From assembly GCF_000003815.2 (NCBI RefSeq), contig NC_049986.1, positions 2,856,992 to 2,920,991 of the forward strand: a stretch of DNA of 64,000 nucleotides. Reading direction: 5' to 3'. Shown here in pieces: positions 47,308 through 58,971 of the stretch. Source of the stretch: Branchiostoma floridae (taxonomy: Eukaryota > Chordata > Leptocardii > Amphioxiformes > Branchiostomatidae). Positions within the stretch are counted from its first letter, which is position 1, and the number at the start of each line of letters is the position of its first letter. Under the pieces are notes generated by a model that saw only the letters and a program-made list of their open reading frames with translations, searched no databases and had not been told where the DNA came from. The position numbers were made by a program, and so were the translations under genes.

Positions 47308-48690
47308 AACTCTATACTTGTATATTATTTAGAAATCCCATCTGTGATATGGACATAATATGTCTTGCCATACATACATTTTAGAAAAGATGCTTAATTG
47401 AAATTATCTATTATCATTATGATGATCTATTATCATTTGTGGGAATATAATTACATTGTACATATAATAGCAATCCCATGTTAGTATGAATTTCCTGTTT
47501 CTTTATTTGTTTTGTATTAAAGTGCTCTATTGGAAATCTATTAAAATTAAAGGGACTACCCGTACTCTTACTGCACTTGCGTCAAGCTTGCGTTATTGTG
47601 GGGTTCGTTCACTGTTCACTGTCACTGTTTTGTTATTTTTTTTTTATAATTTAGATATTGCATAATACATAAAAGTATGACTTAAAAGACAACAAAATAC
47701 AGAGAAAGTAAGAAAATTTGTTCTTTATCTCTGAAATTCGTTGAGTATCTTTCGAACCACACAGTGACGCAAGCTTGATGCAATTACAAGTGCATTGAGA
47801 GTGTAATTTTAAGATGCCGAAATAAATAAACAGACAAGAGTTTTGGTCTTGCATAATACTGTCGTTGTTAAACGGTCGTTAACCCCAGTGTATAATTAAT
47901 TAGCATATGACAATGAAAGGCTTACAAGCAAAAAAAATTCTTAATGTTTATAATGGTCTTCATTATTTTCAAGCTTTGAGTACCCTACATTTAGACACAA
48001 AGAACGACCTCACAGGTAACAATACCAAAATATGTCAAACTTACCTGTAAATAATAATTGTCAAAAATGTTTGGTCTACTACAGTAAGTGACAAAGAGCA
48101 CATGGTAGCACTGGTAGTTATTCAATTTGCCAAACAAGCAGTTGGCTACAATCCAATGTAAATGCTCACACACAGTACAAACAGTGTTAGACTAATCCAG
48201 TTGCGGGGCAATGCGGTTACTATGCACAGCTTTGTGAGACGATGATTTGTTATGGGTCGGGGGTAATCACTTAAAGATTTAACTTTGTTAGGGGGCTGTT
48301 CACTTGGTGTTGGTACTGATGCGAACTGAAGATCTAGCTTGACTACTTGTGTCCGACTTGCTACTCTTGTTAAAACGTTGTTGTACGATTTGTATCAATT
48401 TAGAACTGTAAACGTATTTTTTTATCGTCCAATCCCATGGTTGTAGTTAATATGTTGCTTTACGGTCCCCTGTAAAGCGTTACAATGAAAAGGTGCGTTT
48501 TGACGGTAGGCATGTTTGTCAGATTGTCGTGGCAACACTTGGCTGTGACGCTACGTTTTACTTAAGGTATTACCAAGCTCCGTCTTTGAGTGATAAGCTC
48601 ACAGAAAGTTGTAAGCACCGCCTAGTGCTCCAACGGCTTGAGGGAATTTGTGGTAGTTTTAAGTTGCTCCAAGTTCAAAGCCGTCGTCAA
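47308..48690. other. Intergenic region between NUBPL and the otopetrin gene
   Basis: A possible NUBPL poly(A) signal ATTAAA is at 47516-47521. Beyond the inverted repeat at 47560-47812 I see no gene or RNA. Confidence 0.5.
47560..47812. repeat. Inverted-repeat element downstream of NUBPL
   Basis: ACTCTTACTGCACTTGCGTC then AAGCTTGCGTTATTG faces GTGACGCAAGCTTGATGCAA then CAAGTGCATTGAGAGT. The arms are about 50 bp and imperfect, with a T-rich core. MITE-like; no target duplication was recognised. Confidence 0.65.
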
Positions 48691-48693
48691 CGT

Positions 48694-49005
48694 CAAAGGA
48701 CCGTTACGAGCTTTTGTCCAACGGGGAGGTTCGGTTGGTCCGATGTATACGCGCTCCGACCGTTACATGTACAGTTACATGTTCATATTTGTGACCTGAG
48801 ACATTCAGTTGGAATAGTTTATGTGACTCCATCTTATGACTTTCAAGGACCGTTGCGAGCTTTTGTTTAACGGAGAGTTAACGGAGGTTTGGTTGGTCCT
48901 ATGTTTACGCGCTTCGGCCGTTTAATACATGTACAGTTGTTTGTGATCTGAGACATTTCCTCAACTGCTGGCAGTTGGAACTGTTTATGTGACTCCATCG
49001 CGTTA
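48694..49005 (+). promoter_or_regulatory. Duplicated block directly upstream of the otopetrin start codon
   Basis: Two tandem copies of about 150 bp share AAGGACCGTTRCGAGCTTTT, GGTTGGTCC, TACGCGCT, ACATGTACAGTT, TGAGACATT and GTTTATGTGACTCCATC. The first begins at 48694 and the second at about 48843, finishing six bases or so before the ATG at 49011. This is probably 5' UTR and/or promoter. Confidence 0.7.
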
Positions 49006-49010
49006 CAACT

Positions 49011-52000
49011 ATGGGTTGCCTTGCTGCCTGTCTATGGCCGCTGGTAACTGGAGACAGCAGACGTTCCCAGCAGGACGGCCGGGTCTCTACCGTCCTCCTC
49101 CTGGTTAACATCGTGGCGTTTGCGGCGGTGTTGTCGACGTCCAGTGCTCTAGCGCCCGACGGGACGGTGTTCCCGGTGACGACTCAGACCGTGAGGATCG
49201 TGCTGATTCTGTGTGTGGGGCCGGGACTGATCGCCATGATGTCGTTCTTCTGTTGCTATAAAAACTACAGGTGAGTCGGACGAGGTCAAATTTGACCTAC
49301 TTACTATCATCGAAAAACTAAACAACACCTAAACAGCAACAAAATTGATTGGGACTTACCCCCAATTTTCAGCCGACTCCGTCAGTAACTTCCAATCAAT
49401 TTTGGTGTTCGTTAGGTAAGATTTAGTTTATCCATTATGTCAATTACCAACACAGATGAACTTTCATGCTAAGATTTGACCTACTTACTTTTTTATTTTA
49501 GTTATTTAAGTACAGAAAGTTGAACCATATATAAATACCGTGCCGGAGAGAGGGAGAAGGCAAAATAGGCTTATACAAGCCCTCCTCCTAACAAATACTA
49601 AACACAATACGAATGAAATAATTGAAACAGGAACACTGATAGAAACCATAGATAAGTAACACTTAAATGGTTAACGACAAGGAAATATCGTGACATAAAT
49701 AGCTATCTAATACGATACGATAACAAATCAAAGATACATAGCAAATTATTAGAAAAAAAACAAGGAAATGTATACGTAGCAATTAAAGTACCTGGATAAA
49801 AGTATGTTAAATTTTGTTGAATATGTTGCCTTTACTTAGGAGCTAGGAGATGAGAGAAAGTGGTTTTTGATATTTCGCAAAAAAACGTATCATGGATGTA
49901 ATGCCAAGACCATTCGTGTGCAGAAACAACAACTCTAAAGACGTGTCGTTTTTAGTGTAAAGGTGGACTCTCATTGCACTTGGGGCACCGGTGCGGCACT
50001 GTGGGNNNNNNNNNNNNNNNNNNNNNNNNNNNNNNNNNNNNNNNNNNNNNNNNNNNNNNNNNNNNNNNNNNNNNNNNNNNNNNNNNNNNNNNNNNNNNNN
50101 NNNNNNNNNNNNNNNNNNNNNNNNNNNNNNNNNNNNNNNNNNNNNNNNNNNNNNNNNNNNNNNNNNNNNNNNNNNNNNNNNNNNNNNNNNNNNNNNNNNN
50201 NNNNNNNNNNNNNNNNNNNNNNNNNNNNNNNNNNNNNNNNNNNNNNNNNNNNNNNNNNNNNNNNNNNNNNNNNNNNNNNNNNNNNNNNNNNNNNNNNNNN
50301 NNNNNNNNNNNNNNNNNNNNNNNNNNNNNNNNNNNNNNNNNNNNNNNNNNNNNNNNNNNNNNNNNNNNNNNNNNNNNNNNNNNNNNNNNNNNNNNNNNNN
50401 NNNNNNNNNNNNNNNNNNNNNNNNNNNNNNNNNNNNNNNNNNNNNNNNNNNNNNNNNNNNNNNNNNNNNNNNNNNNNNNNNNNNNNNNNNNNNNNNNNNN
50501 NNNNNNNNNNNNNNNNNNNNNNNNNNNNNNNNNNNNNNNNNNNNNNNNNNNNNNNNNNNNNNNNNNNNNNNNNNCCGCTGCCCCAAGTGCAGTGCGAGTC
50601 CACCTAACTTTAAGAATATTTTTGTGTACTCGAGCTCATACACGTTCATGCATTGGCACTGTTCTAGGGTGTTCTACGGAATGACGTCACATGGAGAAGC
50701 AACATCATTGGTCGGACCTACGGCATTGTCCTCCAAACTTACCGTACTGGGCATCTTTGCCTTCGGTGCTGGCACTATTCTCATGGACATATTCAGGTAT
50801 TATAGATCACACATCTGTCTATTATTCTCATTAATAATGACGATTGACTGGGCTAGCGAGATGGAATCAATTTTGTTGTGACACGTTCCCTTCTATATAG
50901 TATTGTGTCACATGATCTTATTCATATGATTATTCACAAGACAAAATGATCACTATAAGAAAGGCTTGAATACACGGAGCGAAAATCGTAACCATGCAGC
51001 AAAGATAATTTATTGCCTGTTATCTCTAATTGTTCATTTTATGATGATTTATTTTTTTACAATTATTTATGAGTGCATCCAAAATACACACTTACTTTCA
51101 AACAAAATCCCTGACAATGAGAAAACAATCATATCATTAAAATGAAATAAAAGCCCACATATTATAGAAGAAGTGGATAAATTCGTCTTATACTTCCTAA
51201 AAAGAAGAAGCCAAACCAACAAAACTAGCATCATGTAGACTTAAGTAGCACAACATAGAATATAGTTTTTTTTACGTAATTACCTTTCTTTATTATACGT
51301 GTTGTTTGTACTTGCAATTAGCCCTAGGCCATGAACTTGTAATAAAAATACAGTTAATGGTAAGTTTAAAACTCAGGCGCTTTTTTTTTGAACGGCATTT
51401 CATCACCCTGTAGCGTCAACGCCATCGCACAGTGCTTGGACGCTACACCGACGTTCGACAGTGACGTAGTCAACCTCGTCTTCCACGTCCTGAAGCTGCT
51501 CTTCGTCTTATGTCAGATGGGATTCCTCAGGAAATTCTCTGATGCGACCTTCCACAGCGCCCCTCTCTTCCGCTACCTGTTCTTCTTCGTCCTAGCAGGC
51601 GATATTTCCATCTGGGTACACACTTTAGTAGCTAACACGGTCACCCAGGACGGTGGTATAACCACCCTTACACACAACAACACCATGAATGGCACCATCC
51701 ATGGCAACAGTACAATCCATGCCAGGGAGTGCACACAAAGGACTACCTACCAGCACCGACTGTTGACTGACGTTGAGCCCTATTTGTATCCATTCACTCT
51801 CGGTTAGTGAGATTGATTATTTGAACTCTTTTCTCCCCCGCCGGGTTTGATGTGTTTGCACGTAATAATGTTGTAATGATCGGGGTCGGTACGTGCCTGT
51901 AGTTATTACGAGAAAGTGCAGGTGTTCTGGAAACGTTCCAATGTTAATTCTACTATTGATCCAGCTATACACTTTACATTACTCTTACTGGCAACTGGAC

Positions 52001-54362
52001 GAGTAAAATCTGTACAGTCAAACCTGTATTAGTGGTCACCTTTGCATAGCGACCACCTGGCCATTGCGATGACTTTTTGTCGGTCGCTTGGATTTTTCCC
52101 ATTGACCTTAAAGCATTAAGAAAGTTTATAGCGGCCAGCTCTCCAACGCGGCCACGGCCACATGATTTCCGGTTCTGTAGATACAGAAACAATTCCTACT
52201 GCGACCATACAGTGGCCGTATGTCACCATGTGCCGAGTTTAAAATTGTAATTTGCGAGGATTTGGAGTTTCATTTTGGCTGTAGCGGAAGGTACACGTGC
52301 CTTGAACGTTAGAGCGCAAGTCTTTGTCGCGAATATTGCGCATTGCAGTATCAATCATTTTCGGTAGACTTGACTTTGGCAGGGTCATGCGCTATAGACA
52401 GGTTTGACTGTAAATGTAACTTCATGTTTAGGACGGTATTCCTGGTAATGTCTGTAATCGATTATTATATTTGACACACAAAGTTTAAAGTTTTTTATTG
52501 TTCACTTTTTACATGACAGAGTACGCCCTGCTGGCCTCCGGTATCCTGTACGGCATGTGGGCCAACATGCGGGTGTTGGAGGACGTGGGAGGGGGGGATA
52601 GTGTGGAGCTGCGAGAGGTCAGGGACAAGGTGCACCAAGGCTCCATGGGACGGCCCTCTGGGAATGAGGTACGAGGAGGGCACAGACAGCGTGAGGAACA
52701 GGCTGAGGAGGAGGAGGAGGGGAGGTACCAGGAGCTTCCATCAGGTGATTTTCTTAAACCTCGTTTCTCCGTCCTCATGTCACAGATGCTCACAGTAAAT
52801 AGGCGCTAGTTACCACTGATAATTAAGGTGAATTCAACTTCAAAGATGGTTTTAAAAAGTACTGTAAATGCATTTAAGTTCGCGGGAAGTTAATTTCGCG
52901 GTAGCGGCAAAAGGACTTTTTTAAGTTCGCCGTACCACCGTGCACTGTAGTATCTTACTGCCATGGAAAATGTTCGCGGTTTTAAGTTCGCGGTGAAGCG
53001 GCCGCCGCGAAAACCGCGAACATTAATCCACCGCGAAAGTTTCTGAGTAGTCTTTGATTGTAACACGGTTGTATGCGTCGTTATCTAGTAATTCCGTACA
53101 GTAATCCCGTATTTTCTTCCTCATCACTAGCGAGTGTCGGGCTACCGCAAGCCCACTCTACTCCGTTCACGGAAGGAGAGCACACGAATGTACGTCCCGG
53201 GGCTACCCTGGGTACCTTCCGCCCACAACTCCCACCAGCTACGGTGCGACATCAGTCACATGGCCTGCCGCATCAGTCACATGGGGTACCACATCAGTCA
53301 CAAGGTTTGAGGATATCTACCGTCGACGCCGGTCCTTCGTACCTTGCGTACGACAACGTCGCTCTAGACATCGACGACTTGGTGGAGTCTTCTGTAGACG
53401 GTGACAATGACGTCATCGTGATGGAACCCGAAAAGGACGACGGTAGTCACTCCAGGCCGCTGTCACCAACTGTCGTCATTGTAGAGGAACCCGGCCAGGC
53501 GACATCCAGTAGGATGGGGATGGGAGAGCGAACCATAAGTTTTGCCTCGAATGTGGCGGAGGCGCCGTCCACTCTGGCTGCACGCAGCCCCCCTCCCTCT
53601 TCGTACCCGAGCCGGGCGTCCCTTCTTACCCAGCAGGGTGAGACGGGGAAGGAACCAGGCGGTTGTACGTGCTTCATGGCAGGGTTTCTCATCTCGGCTC
53701 TCCTGCTCGTACTAGCCATACTGCTGAAGGATCAAACCAACTACGACAGCTACATCATCGCGTACTTCGTGGTGAAGATCTTCGTCACCCTGACCATGAT
53801 GGCCGCGTGCTGGCTGGGGTTCCAGACTATGGAGCGGTACGAGTTCGTCTGGACTGGCTACGCAGAGAACGACGCGCTGCTGGTCATCGCGGCTATTGGC
53901 TTCTTCGTCTACGACTACTTCGGGTTCGCGTCGGCCTTCGCCGGGTGGTACGAAGGCAACGGCGATGATTACCGACGAATCATCGCGCCGCTCCTCTTCT
54001 TTGATGTGGCCACCAACATGATTCAAGTGTGGTTACAAGCAACTCTGTTGATCGCAGCTATTAGGAGGAGGCCTGTGTTTCAGAGTTTGGAGTCATCCGG
54101 CGTTTTTAAGTTCCAAGTCTGGACCTATCTCATCATCACTAACATAGGACTGTGGGTCCTGAACAGCTTCATAGACCTGAAAGATGCAGACACCACCCCG
54201 ATACAGTCCGGGTACTACGGAGAAGTCCAGTGGTACCAGGTGACGAGGTTTGTCGCTCCGCTCTGCATTTTCTTCAGGTTCATGTCCGCTCTGTCCTCGT
54301 GGGAGATCTACTCAACGTACCGCGGTCAGACGGCGCAGTCTACCCGTTTTTCAGAGGCTTAG
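49011..54362 (+). CDS. Otopetrin-family proton channel, complete, five exons
   Basis: Otopetrins are plasma-membrane proton-selective channels with 12 transmembrane helices in two homologous halves. The exons are 49011-49270, 50668-50796, 51414-51802, 52520-52744 and 53131-54362. They sum to 2235 nt (744 aa plus stop) with all phases closing. Exon 1 has two hydrophobic helices. Exon 2 (HGEATSL..LTVLGIFAFGAGTILMD) and exon 3 (VVNLVFHVLKLLFVLCQMGF, SIWVHTLV) carry the next ones, and exon 4 starts EYALLASGILYGMWANM, a family signature. Exons 4-5 hold a long acidic/Pro linker with three near-identical HQSHG-type repeats (53250-53310), followed by GCTCFMAGFLISALLLVLAI. The last helices end QVTRFVAPLCIFFRFMSALS, also typical of otopetrins. 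A third-exon loop has several N-glycosylation sites (HNNTMNGTIHGNST). The exon 2 acceptor has a weak pyrimidine tract and is the least certain boundary. Which vertebrate OTOP it corresponds to cannot be said. Confidence 0.88.
49957..50616. mobile_element. Inverted-repeat element containing the assembly gap
   Basis: The left edge reads AAAGGTGGACTCTCATTGCA CTTGGGGCACCG; the right edge of the gap reads CCCCAAGTGCAGTGCGAGTC CACCT. These are the inverted ends of one element about 660 bp long in this assembly, with its centre unresolved. It lies in otopetrin intron 1. Confidence 0.7.
50006..50574. other. Assembly gap (569 N)
   Basis: Unsequenced. Open frames running through it are artefacts. The otopetrin phases close without an exon here, so no coding exon needs to be missing. 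Confidence 0.99.
51290..51350 (+). repeat. Retroposon 3' tail
   Basis: GTACTTGCAATTAGCCCTAG then AACTTGTAATAAAAATAC matches the sequence at 9467-9515. It looks like the 3' end of the same non-LTR family. Confidence 0.5.
52013..52412. mobile_element. MITE with TACAGTCAAACCTGT ends
   Basis: Perfect 15 bp inverted ends TACAGTCAAACCTGT and ACAGGTTTGACTGTA bound about 400 bp in otopetrin intron 3. The core has repeated GCGACCAC / GCGGCCA words. A related fragment (CTATAGTGACCACCTGTCTA) is at about 63553-63590. Confidence 0.8.
52860..53052. mobile_element. Palindromic TACTGTAAAT MITE, copy 3 (right end damaged)
   Basis: Begins TACTGTAAATGCATTTAAGT and runs to CCGCGAAAACCGCGAACATT, but the terminal TTTACAGTA is lost. 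It lies in otopetrin intron 4 and ends about 80 bp before exon 5. Confidence 0.85.
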
Positions 54363-54957
54363 CCAAAGTTGCAAGATTGGGATTTGTTGTTTGGAATTTT
54401 CAGATGCAATTCAATCTCTACAACTCTAAAAAAAAACGGGGATTTACTTTCGGACGTTTGGAGTGACATCCATCACTCTTCTTCAGCGTCACTAGAATGA
54501 ACTGACAGAACAATTCAATACAAGTACAGATAACTAGAAAAATGTCTGAACCACTGACTCCTAAGAATCGTATGCGAAGGTCACTCAAATGTAAATCATA
54601 TTTGCATAGTTTCCTATGGTGAGACCTTGTGAGGAATTTTTTGTTGTTGCTCTAAATGATGCCGTCAACTAAACTCACATTTCATTAGCAAACGCTGTAG
54701 GTAAACATAATCATGAATGGAAAAAATACACCACAGAAATGTCAACTTTTTGTCAAACACAATGATTCACCAAAAGAACATTAATATAATGTTGCTGATG
54801 AACGTAATGTGTACATTGGCAATCGGTCAGCACATGTCTAAGGAGCAGATACTGGTACATGGTTCATTGTGGATTTGTGAGTGCTACTAATACGAGAGAG
54901 TCGGAGAGACTATAGAATTACTGTGGTGTTCTTGCTATGGTGTGTTTTTTACTGTTA
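54363..54957. other. Downstream flank of the otopetrin gene
   Basis: Probably 3' UTR followed by intergenic DNA. TTCGGACGTTTGGAGTGACATCCA near 54450 hints at a degraded repeat; I see no clear poly(A) signal and no gene. Confidence 0.4.
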
Positions 54958-55370
54958 GGCCATTGTTGATTTGATTATATGGATGACGTCCGCGCGCGTA
55001 TCAATTTTCCACCGCTTGCAAAGAATAAAAAAAAGGCTTGAACCATACAGCGTATTGTACAAAGTAGCTTCAGAATGAGCAAATACATGCCGTAGATTGC
55101 ACAAAAATATCGGAAAAAGTATACTAATATCATAAAATGCCAATCTCCATTCCAACATCAAGGAATAAAATGTGAAAGCACTAAAATGAAGATCTATTGT
55201 TTGGTGTACCATATTCCGTGAATTCAGTCATTTGTTCAACTTTCCTGACAACTTAGATTTCATAAAGACGGCAACTTTTCTTTTTGACCAAACTTCTTTT
55301 TTTATTAGCACACTCGCATCATTTTTGGACTTCCAAGAGCATGTCATCCATATAATCAAAGAACATGGCC
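54958..55370. mobile_element. PIF/Harbinger-like MITE, GGCCATGTTGATT family, copy 1
   Basis: 413 bp with ends GGCCATTGTTGATTTGATTA and TAATCAAAGAACATGGCC, flanked by TTA at 54955-54957 and 55371-55373. Its core is inverted relative to the copies at 55789 and 58972 (AACTTAGATTTCATAAAGAC on +). Confidence 0.85.
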
Positions 55371-55788
55371 TTATTGAGAAGGCTTCAGTTGGAAATGATG
55401 TGCTCTGAGCAACAGTAATCTATTTTAACTTCTAGCTGGTAGATTTCAATTTGTGAAACGTTCAGTCTGTTCAGTTATTAATGTCATATCAGATGCGTCG
55501 CCATAATACTGACTGAGACATTTTACACCCGAATTTGACATGTTAAACAAATGCTATGAGTGTTTGGTTCGTTCGGTCTGTTGCCACTGTATACATTTTA
55601 AAAGCCGTAGCGCTGAATCAATGTGTTTCATATGATACCAGTTGCAAATGGTCCTTTAAGCTTTATCAAGCTGTTTAACGTGAAATTAAGATAAGACAAT
55701 GTTGACATTGTGCTAAATTGAGCTAAATTCTTAGGAATGTGCCATAAGCCAGCTGCATTCGGCATGGCGACACTACATTTCTAAATAA

Positions 55789-56172
55789 GGCCATGGTGAT
55801 TTGATTATATGAATGACATCCGATCCTCTGGGAACCAAAAAACTGATGCGAGCGTGCGAATAAAAATATGTTTGACTAAAAGAAAAGTTGCCTTCGTTAT
55901 AAAATCTAAGTGGTAAGGAAGGTTGAACAAATGAGCACACAGAGTGAGTATGGTATACCGAACAAGAGATTCTTCATTTCTATATTCTTTTACATCTTCT
56001 TTGACTTTGGATTATTCTATGGGTTTTTTTTTTGCAATCCACGGCATATTGCTGATCTTGAAGCTGCATTGTACGATTTACAGTTTAGTTGAATTTTTAT
56101 ATCATTTTTGGAAACGGCTGAAATTTGATGCGCACACGGATGTCATATACATGTAATCAAATCAACATGGCC
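55789..56172. mobile_element. PIF/Harbinger-like MITE, GGCCATGTTGATT family, copy 2
   Basis: 384 bp with ends GGCCATGGTGATTTGATTAT and AATCAAATCAACATGGCC, flanked by TAA at 55786-55788 and 56173-56175. The core AAAAGTTGCCTTCGTTAT is shared with copy 3. Confidence 0.85.
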
Positions 56173-56870
56173 TAACCCATCATAGATTCGCCACATGCAG
56201 CCCTTTCTAAGGTTTGTGATTTTTCATAGAAACAGTATACCACGAACTTGGGCTGAAATACTCGGAGATGTATTCAATGTGACACCGTCCACGGTGTCAC
56301 TCTCGTCAGTGTTTCGTGATGCTTTGAAAATAATTAACAGCTTTATTGAGAAGTAAGAACAATTACATACATTGTGATATTTACATGTACAGCTTCATGA
56401 CTACATGTCCAACTGAAAAAAATTGACAGTGTTTTCTCATTGCTTTTACTATATAAAACATACATTCTGTAACATACACATACTAAAGCTTCATCACTTG
56501 TATGTGATTTCATGTCTCCAACGCGGAGTGTTGTTGTTTCAAGTATATTCTGTATATGTTTGATGGAGAACTCACTGCGTACTTACTATGGTCAGTGTTT
56601 TGGGATATTTTGCTTGGGACCCCCCCCCCCGTCCGTGTAATTCATAAAGGCCTTTGTTATAATTGAATTCATATTAGTATGCGGCATCTCTTATGTGTAT
56701 CCATGCGCGTAATCATCCCCGTACCTCTATGGAATTTAATATTCTCACTCAACGTTTCACGGTAGACGGGTTGTATCGACCGCTTTTTAGTCACATTTCC
56801 TCTCCATCCACCACACTTTGTATCTGCTACTGCACTGCGGCGAGAACACTCATTATTAAAGGCCATTGCA

Positions 56871-57975
56871 AGTAAATTTTATGGATGACATCCTATGCAG
56901 AGTGCAAAAATAATGAGATAGCGCAAAAAAGATGGCTAAATAAAACACGATGGCTATTTTTTTTAAATAGACGTCATAAACGTCGCAACAAGATTTGAAG
57001 TGACAAAACGTGGCATCACAACTAACAAGGCATTCATTCCTGTATTAAAGAGGTGAACTCGTGTAGTAAATCCATAGCAAGTAAATTTTATGGATGACAT
57101 ATGCAGAGTGCAAAAATAATGAGATAGCGCAAAAAAGATGGCTAAATAAAACACGATGGCTAATTTTTTTTAAATAGACGTCATGAACGTCGCAACAAGA
57201 CTTGAAGTGACAAAACGTGGCATCACAACTAACAAGGCATACATTCCTGTATTAAAGAAGTGAACTCGTGTAGTAAATCCATAGCAAGTAAATTTTATGG
57301 ATGACATCCTACCTATGTGCAAAAATACTGTAAATGCATTTAAGTTCGCGGGGATTTAATTTCGCGGTAGCGGGATAAATGACTTTTCGCGGTGGATTTA
57401 ATTTCGCGGTAACACCATCTACTGCAGTCGAATACCTTAATAGAAAAATGTTCGCGGTGGATTTAATTTCGCGGTAAAGTGGTCGCCGCGAAAACCGCGA
57501 ACATTAATCCACCGAGAACATTTCTGCATTTACAGTAATGAGATAGTGCAATAAAACAAGATGGGTAAAAACAACCAAGATGGCTTAATTTTCAAAATAG
57601 ACAGCACAAACGTCGCAACAAAATGTGAAGTGGTATCACATGTAATAAGGCATTCATTTCTGTATTAAAGACGTGAACTCGTGTAGTAAAAGTGATGTGC
57701 GTGGTACCATGGTGTAATTTGCCAAGATAGCAACTACAGTAACAGCTTCCATATTGGTGGTAATTTTACAACTATCCAACAAGTTTTACTTCTGCATGGC
57801 TGCCTCCGTAGTGTCACTTCTACAAGTATGATCATTAGGCTGCAACACATCGTGTTTGCCTATTTTGGTCTATCTGACCATCCCCGGAGAGAAAAAAATT
57901 ATTGTTTTTTTTCTGAAATCAGGCGAAAATTAATGAGTGCGCCGATGTCATCCATAAATTTTACTTGCTGTGGCC
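56871..57975. mobile_element. Large GGCC-ended element with internal direct repeats and a nested MITE
   Basis: The left end GGCCATTGCAAGTAAATTTT ATGGATGACAT and the right end ATGTCATCCATAAATTTTAC TTGCTGTGGCC are inverted. Inside, a unit of about 200-216 bp starting GCAAGTAAATTTTATGG recurs at 56878, 57077 and 57294 (AATGAGATAGCGCAAAAAAG, AACGTCGCAACAAGA). The third unit is interrupted by the palindromic MITE at 57326-57537. Confidence 0.8.
57326..57537. mobile_element. Palindromic TACTGTAAAT MITE, copy 4, nested
   Basis: TACTGTAAATGCATTTAAGT to TCTGCATTTACAGTA, 212 bp, intact. It splits a repeat unit of the surrounding element, so it is the younger insertion. Confidence 0.9.
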
Positions 57976-58166
57976 TACGAAACAGGTGGTCCGGCGGGAG
58001 GAGGTTCAATTTTCCAGCCGGTGAGGAACAGGCAGGGCGCCGGGCAGATGTTAGAGCCGGCAACAATCACCTCCCTCAGGCCAAAAACACTCACCGTCAT
58101 CGGCAAGCCCACGTCACTGTCGATGTAGTCTGTCACATGCATGGGAGATTTTCCTTTTGCATGGCA
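57975..58166 (-). CDS. Unrecognised short open frame, possible 3' exon
   Basis: A GC-rich 63-codon frame on the minus strand includes VTDYIDSDVGLPMTVSVFGL and FLTGWKIEPPPAGPPVS before a TAG. The stop lies exactly at the right border of the element at 56871-57975. Base composition differs sharply from the AT-rich flanks, and CAG/ACAG acceptors are available (near 58129). I do not recognise it and found no partner exon; it may be a captured gene fragment or chance. Confidence 0.25.
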   Translation of the reverse strand, partial: CHAKGKSPMHVTDYIDSDVGLPMTVSVFGLREVIVAGSNICPAPCLFLTGWKIEPPPAGPPVS

Positions 58167-58971
58167 TCAGAAACACGTTAGCCGTGGTCCACTGTGCTTG
58201 TCGAAAAGAGCTAGGGGTTTCCCCGGTACAATGGACCTGTAAATATTGTACATAGCGTCTGTCACGACCAGTAGGTAGTTTGTTGCTGGTGGAAGATAAG
58301 CAGATACCAATCATACAAATAAGTATCTAATTTGCATAATTGATGTGAAATTGTCCTAATCCGTCTATGTACATGTAGTGAATGATAAGATTGTCAACTG
58401 TGTGGCCTGTGTAAGTTAGTTAAAGGTGTACATAACCAAGCATAAATTATGCAGATGTGAAAGTCATCTGCATAATCAGAATATTCCATGGAGGTATGAG
58501 GTCTCCGAACTCCTCTTGTTGACTTAGAACTAACAAGACAGACGGGATGTGACTCAATGAATATTTCTATTTATCAGTATTGCAGAAAGAAAACTACATC
58601 AACTTATTTGATAATAGCCACGGAAACAATTAGATATCAGCAATGACTGGTTAATTAAACTTGTGGCAGTCAGAGACATGGAAGGGCGTGTAGGATGTTA
58701 AATCTAGCAATATATTTGCATACATATAGTTATGGTTTTACAGCAGAATAAAATCATTTTCAATTTCAAGGGGAAAATGAGACCTTTAAGTAAAGTTTGT
58801 ATAAACAATGAATCTAGCTGTCTGCTCGGTAGAAAAGGAAATGGACTTGATTTACCTAGTATATAGCTATGACTATGATAACAAGTACAATGGAGGCAGG
58901 TCTAATTTCGATATTCAACTTAATACACAGCACAAAAAAACATTTTTCTACGCAAGGACGATCCCGCGTTA

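Noticed and set aside
49843-50881. Long frames of 210-296 codons across the N run
   Set aside because: They are open only because N bases hide stops; an artefact of the assembly gap.
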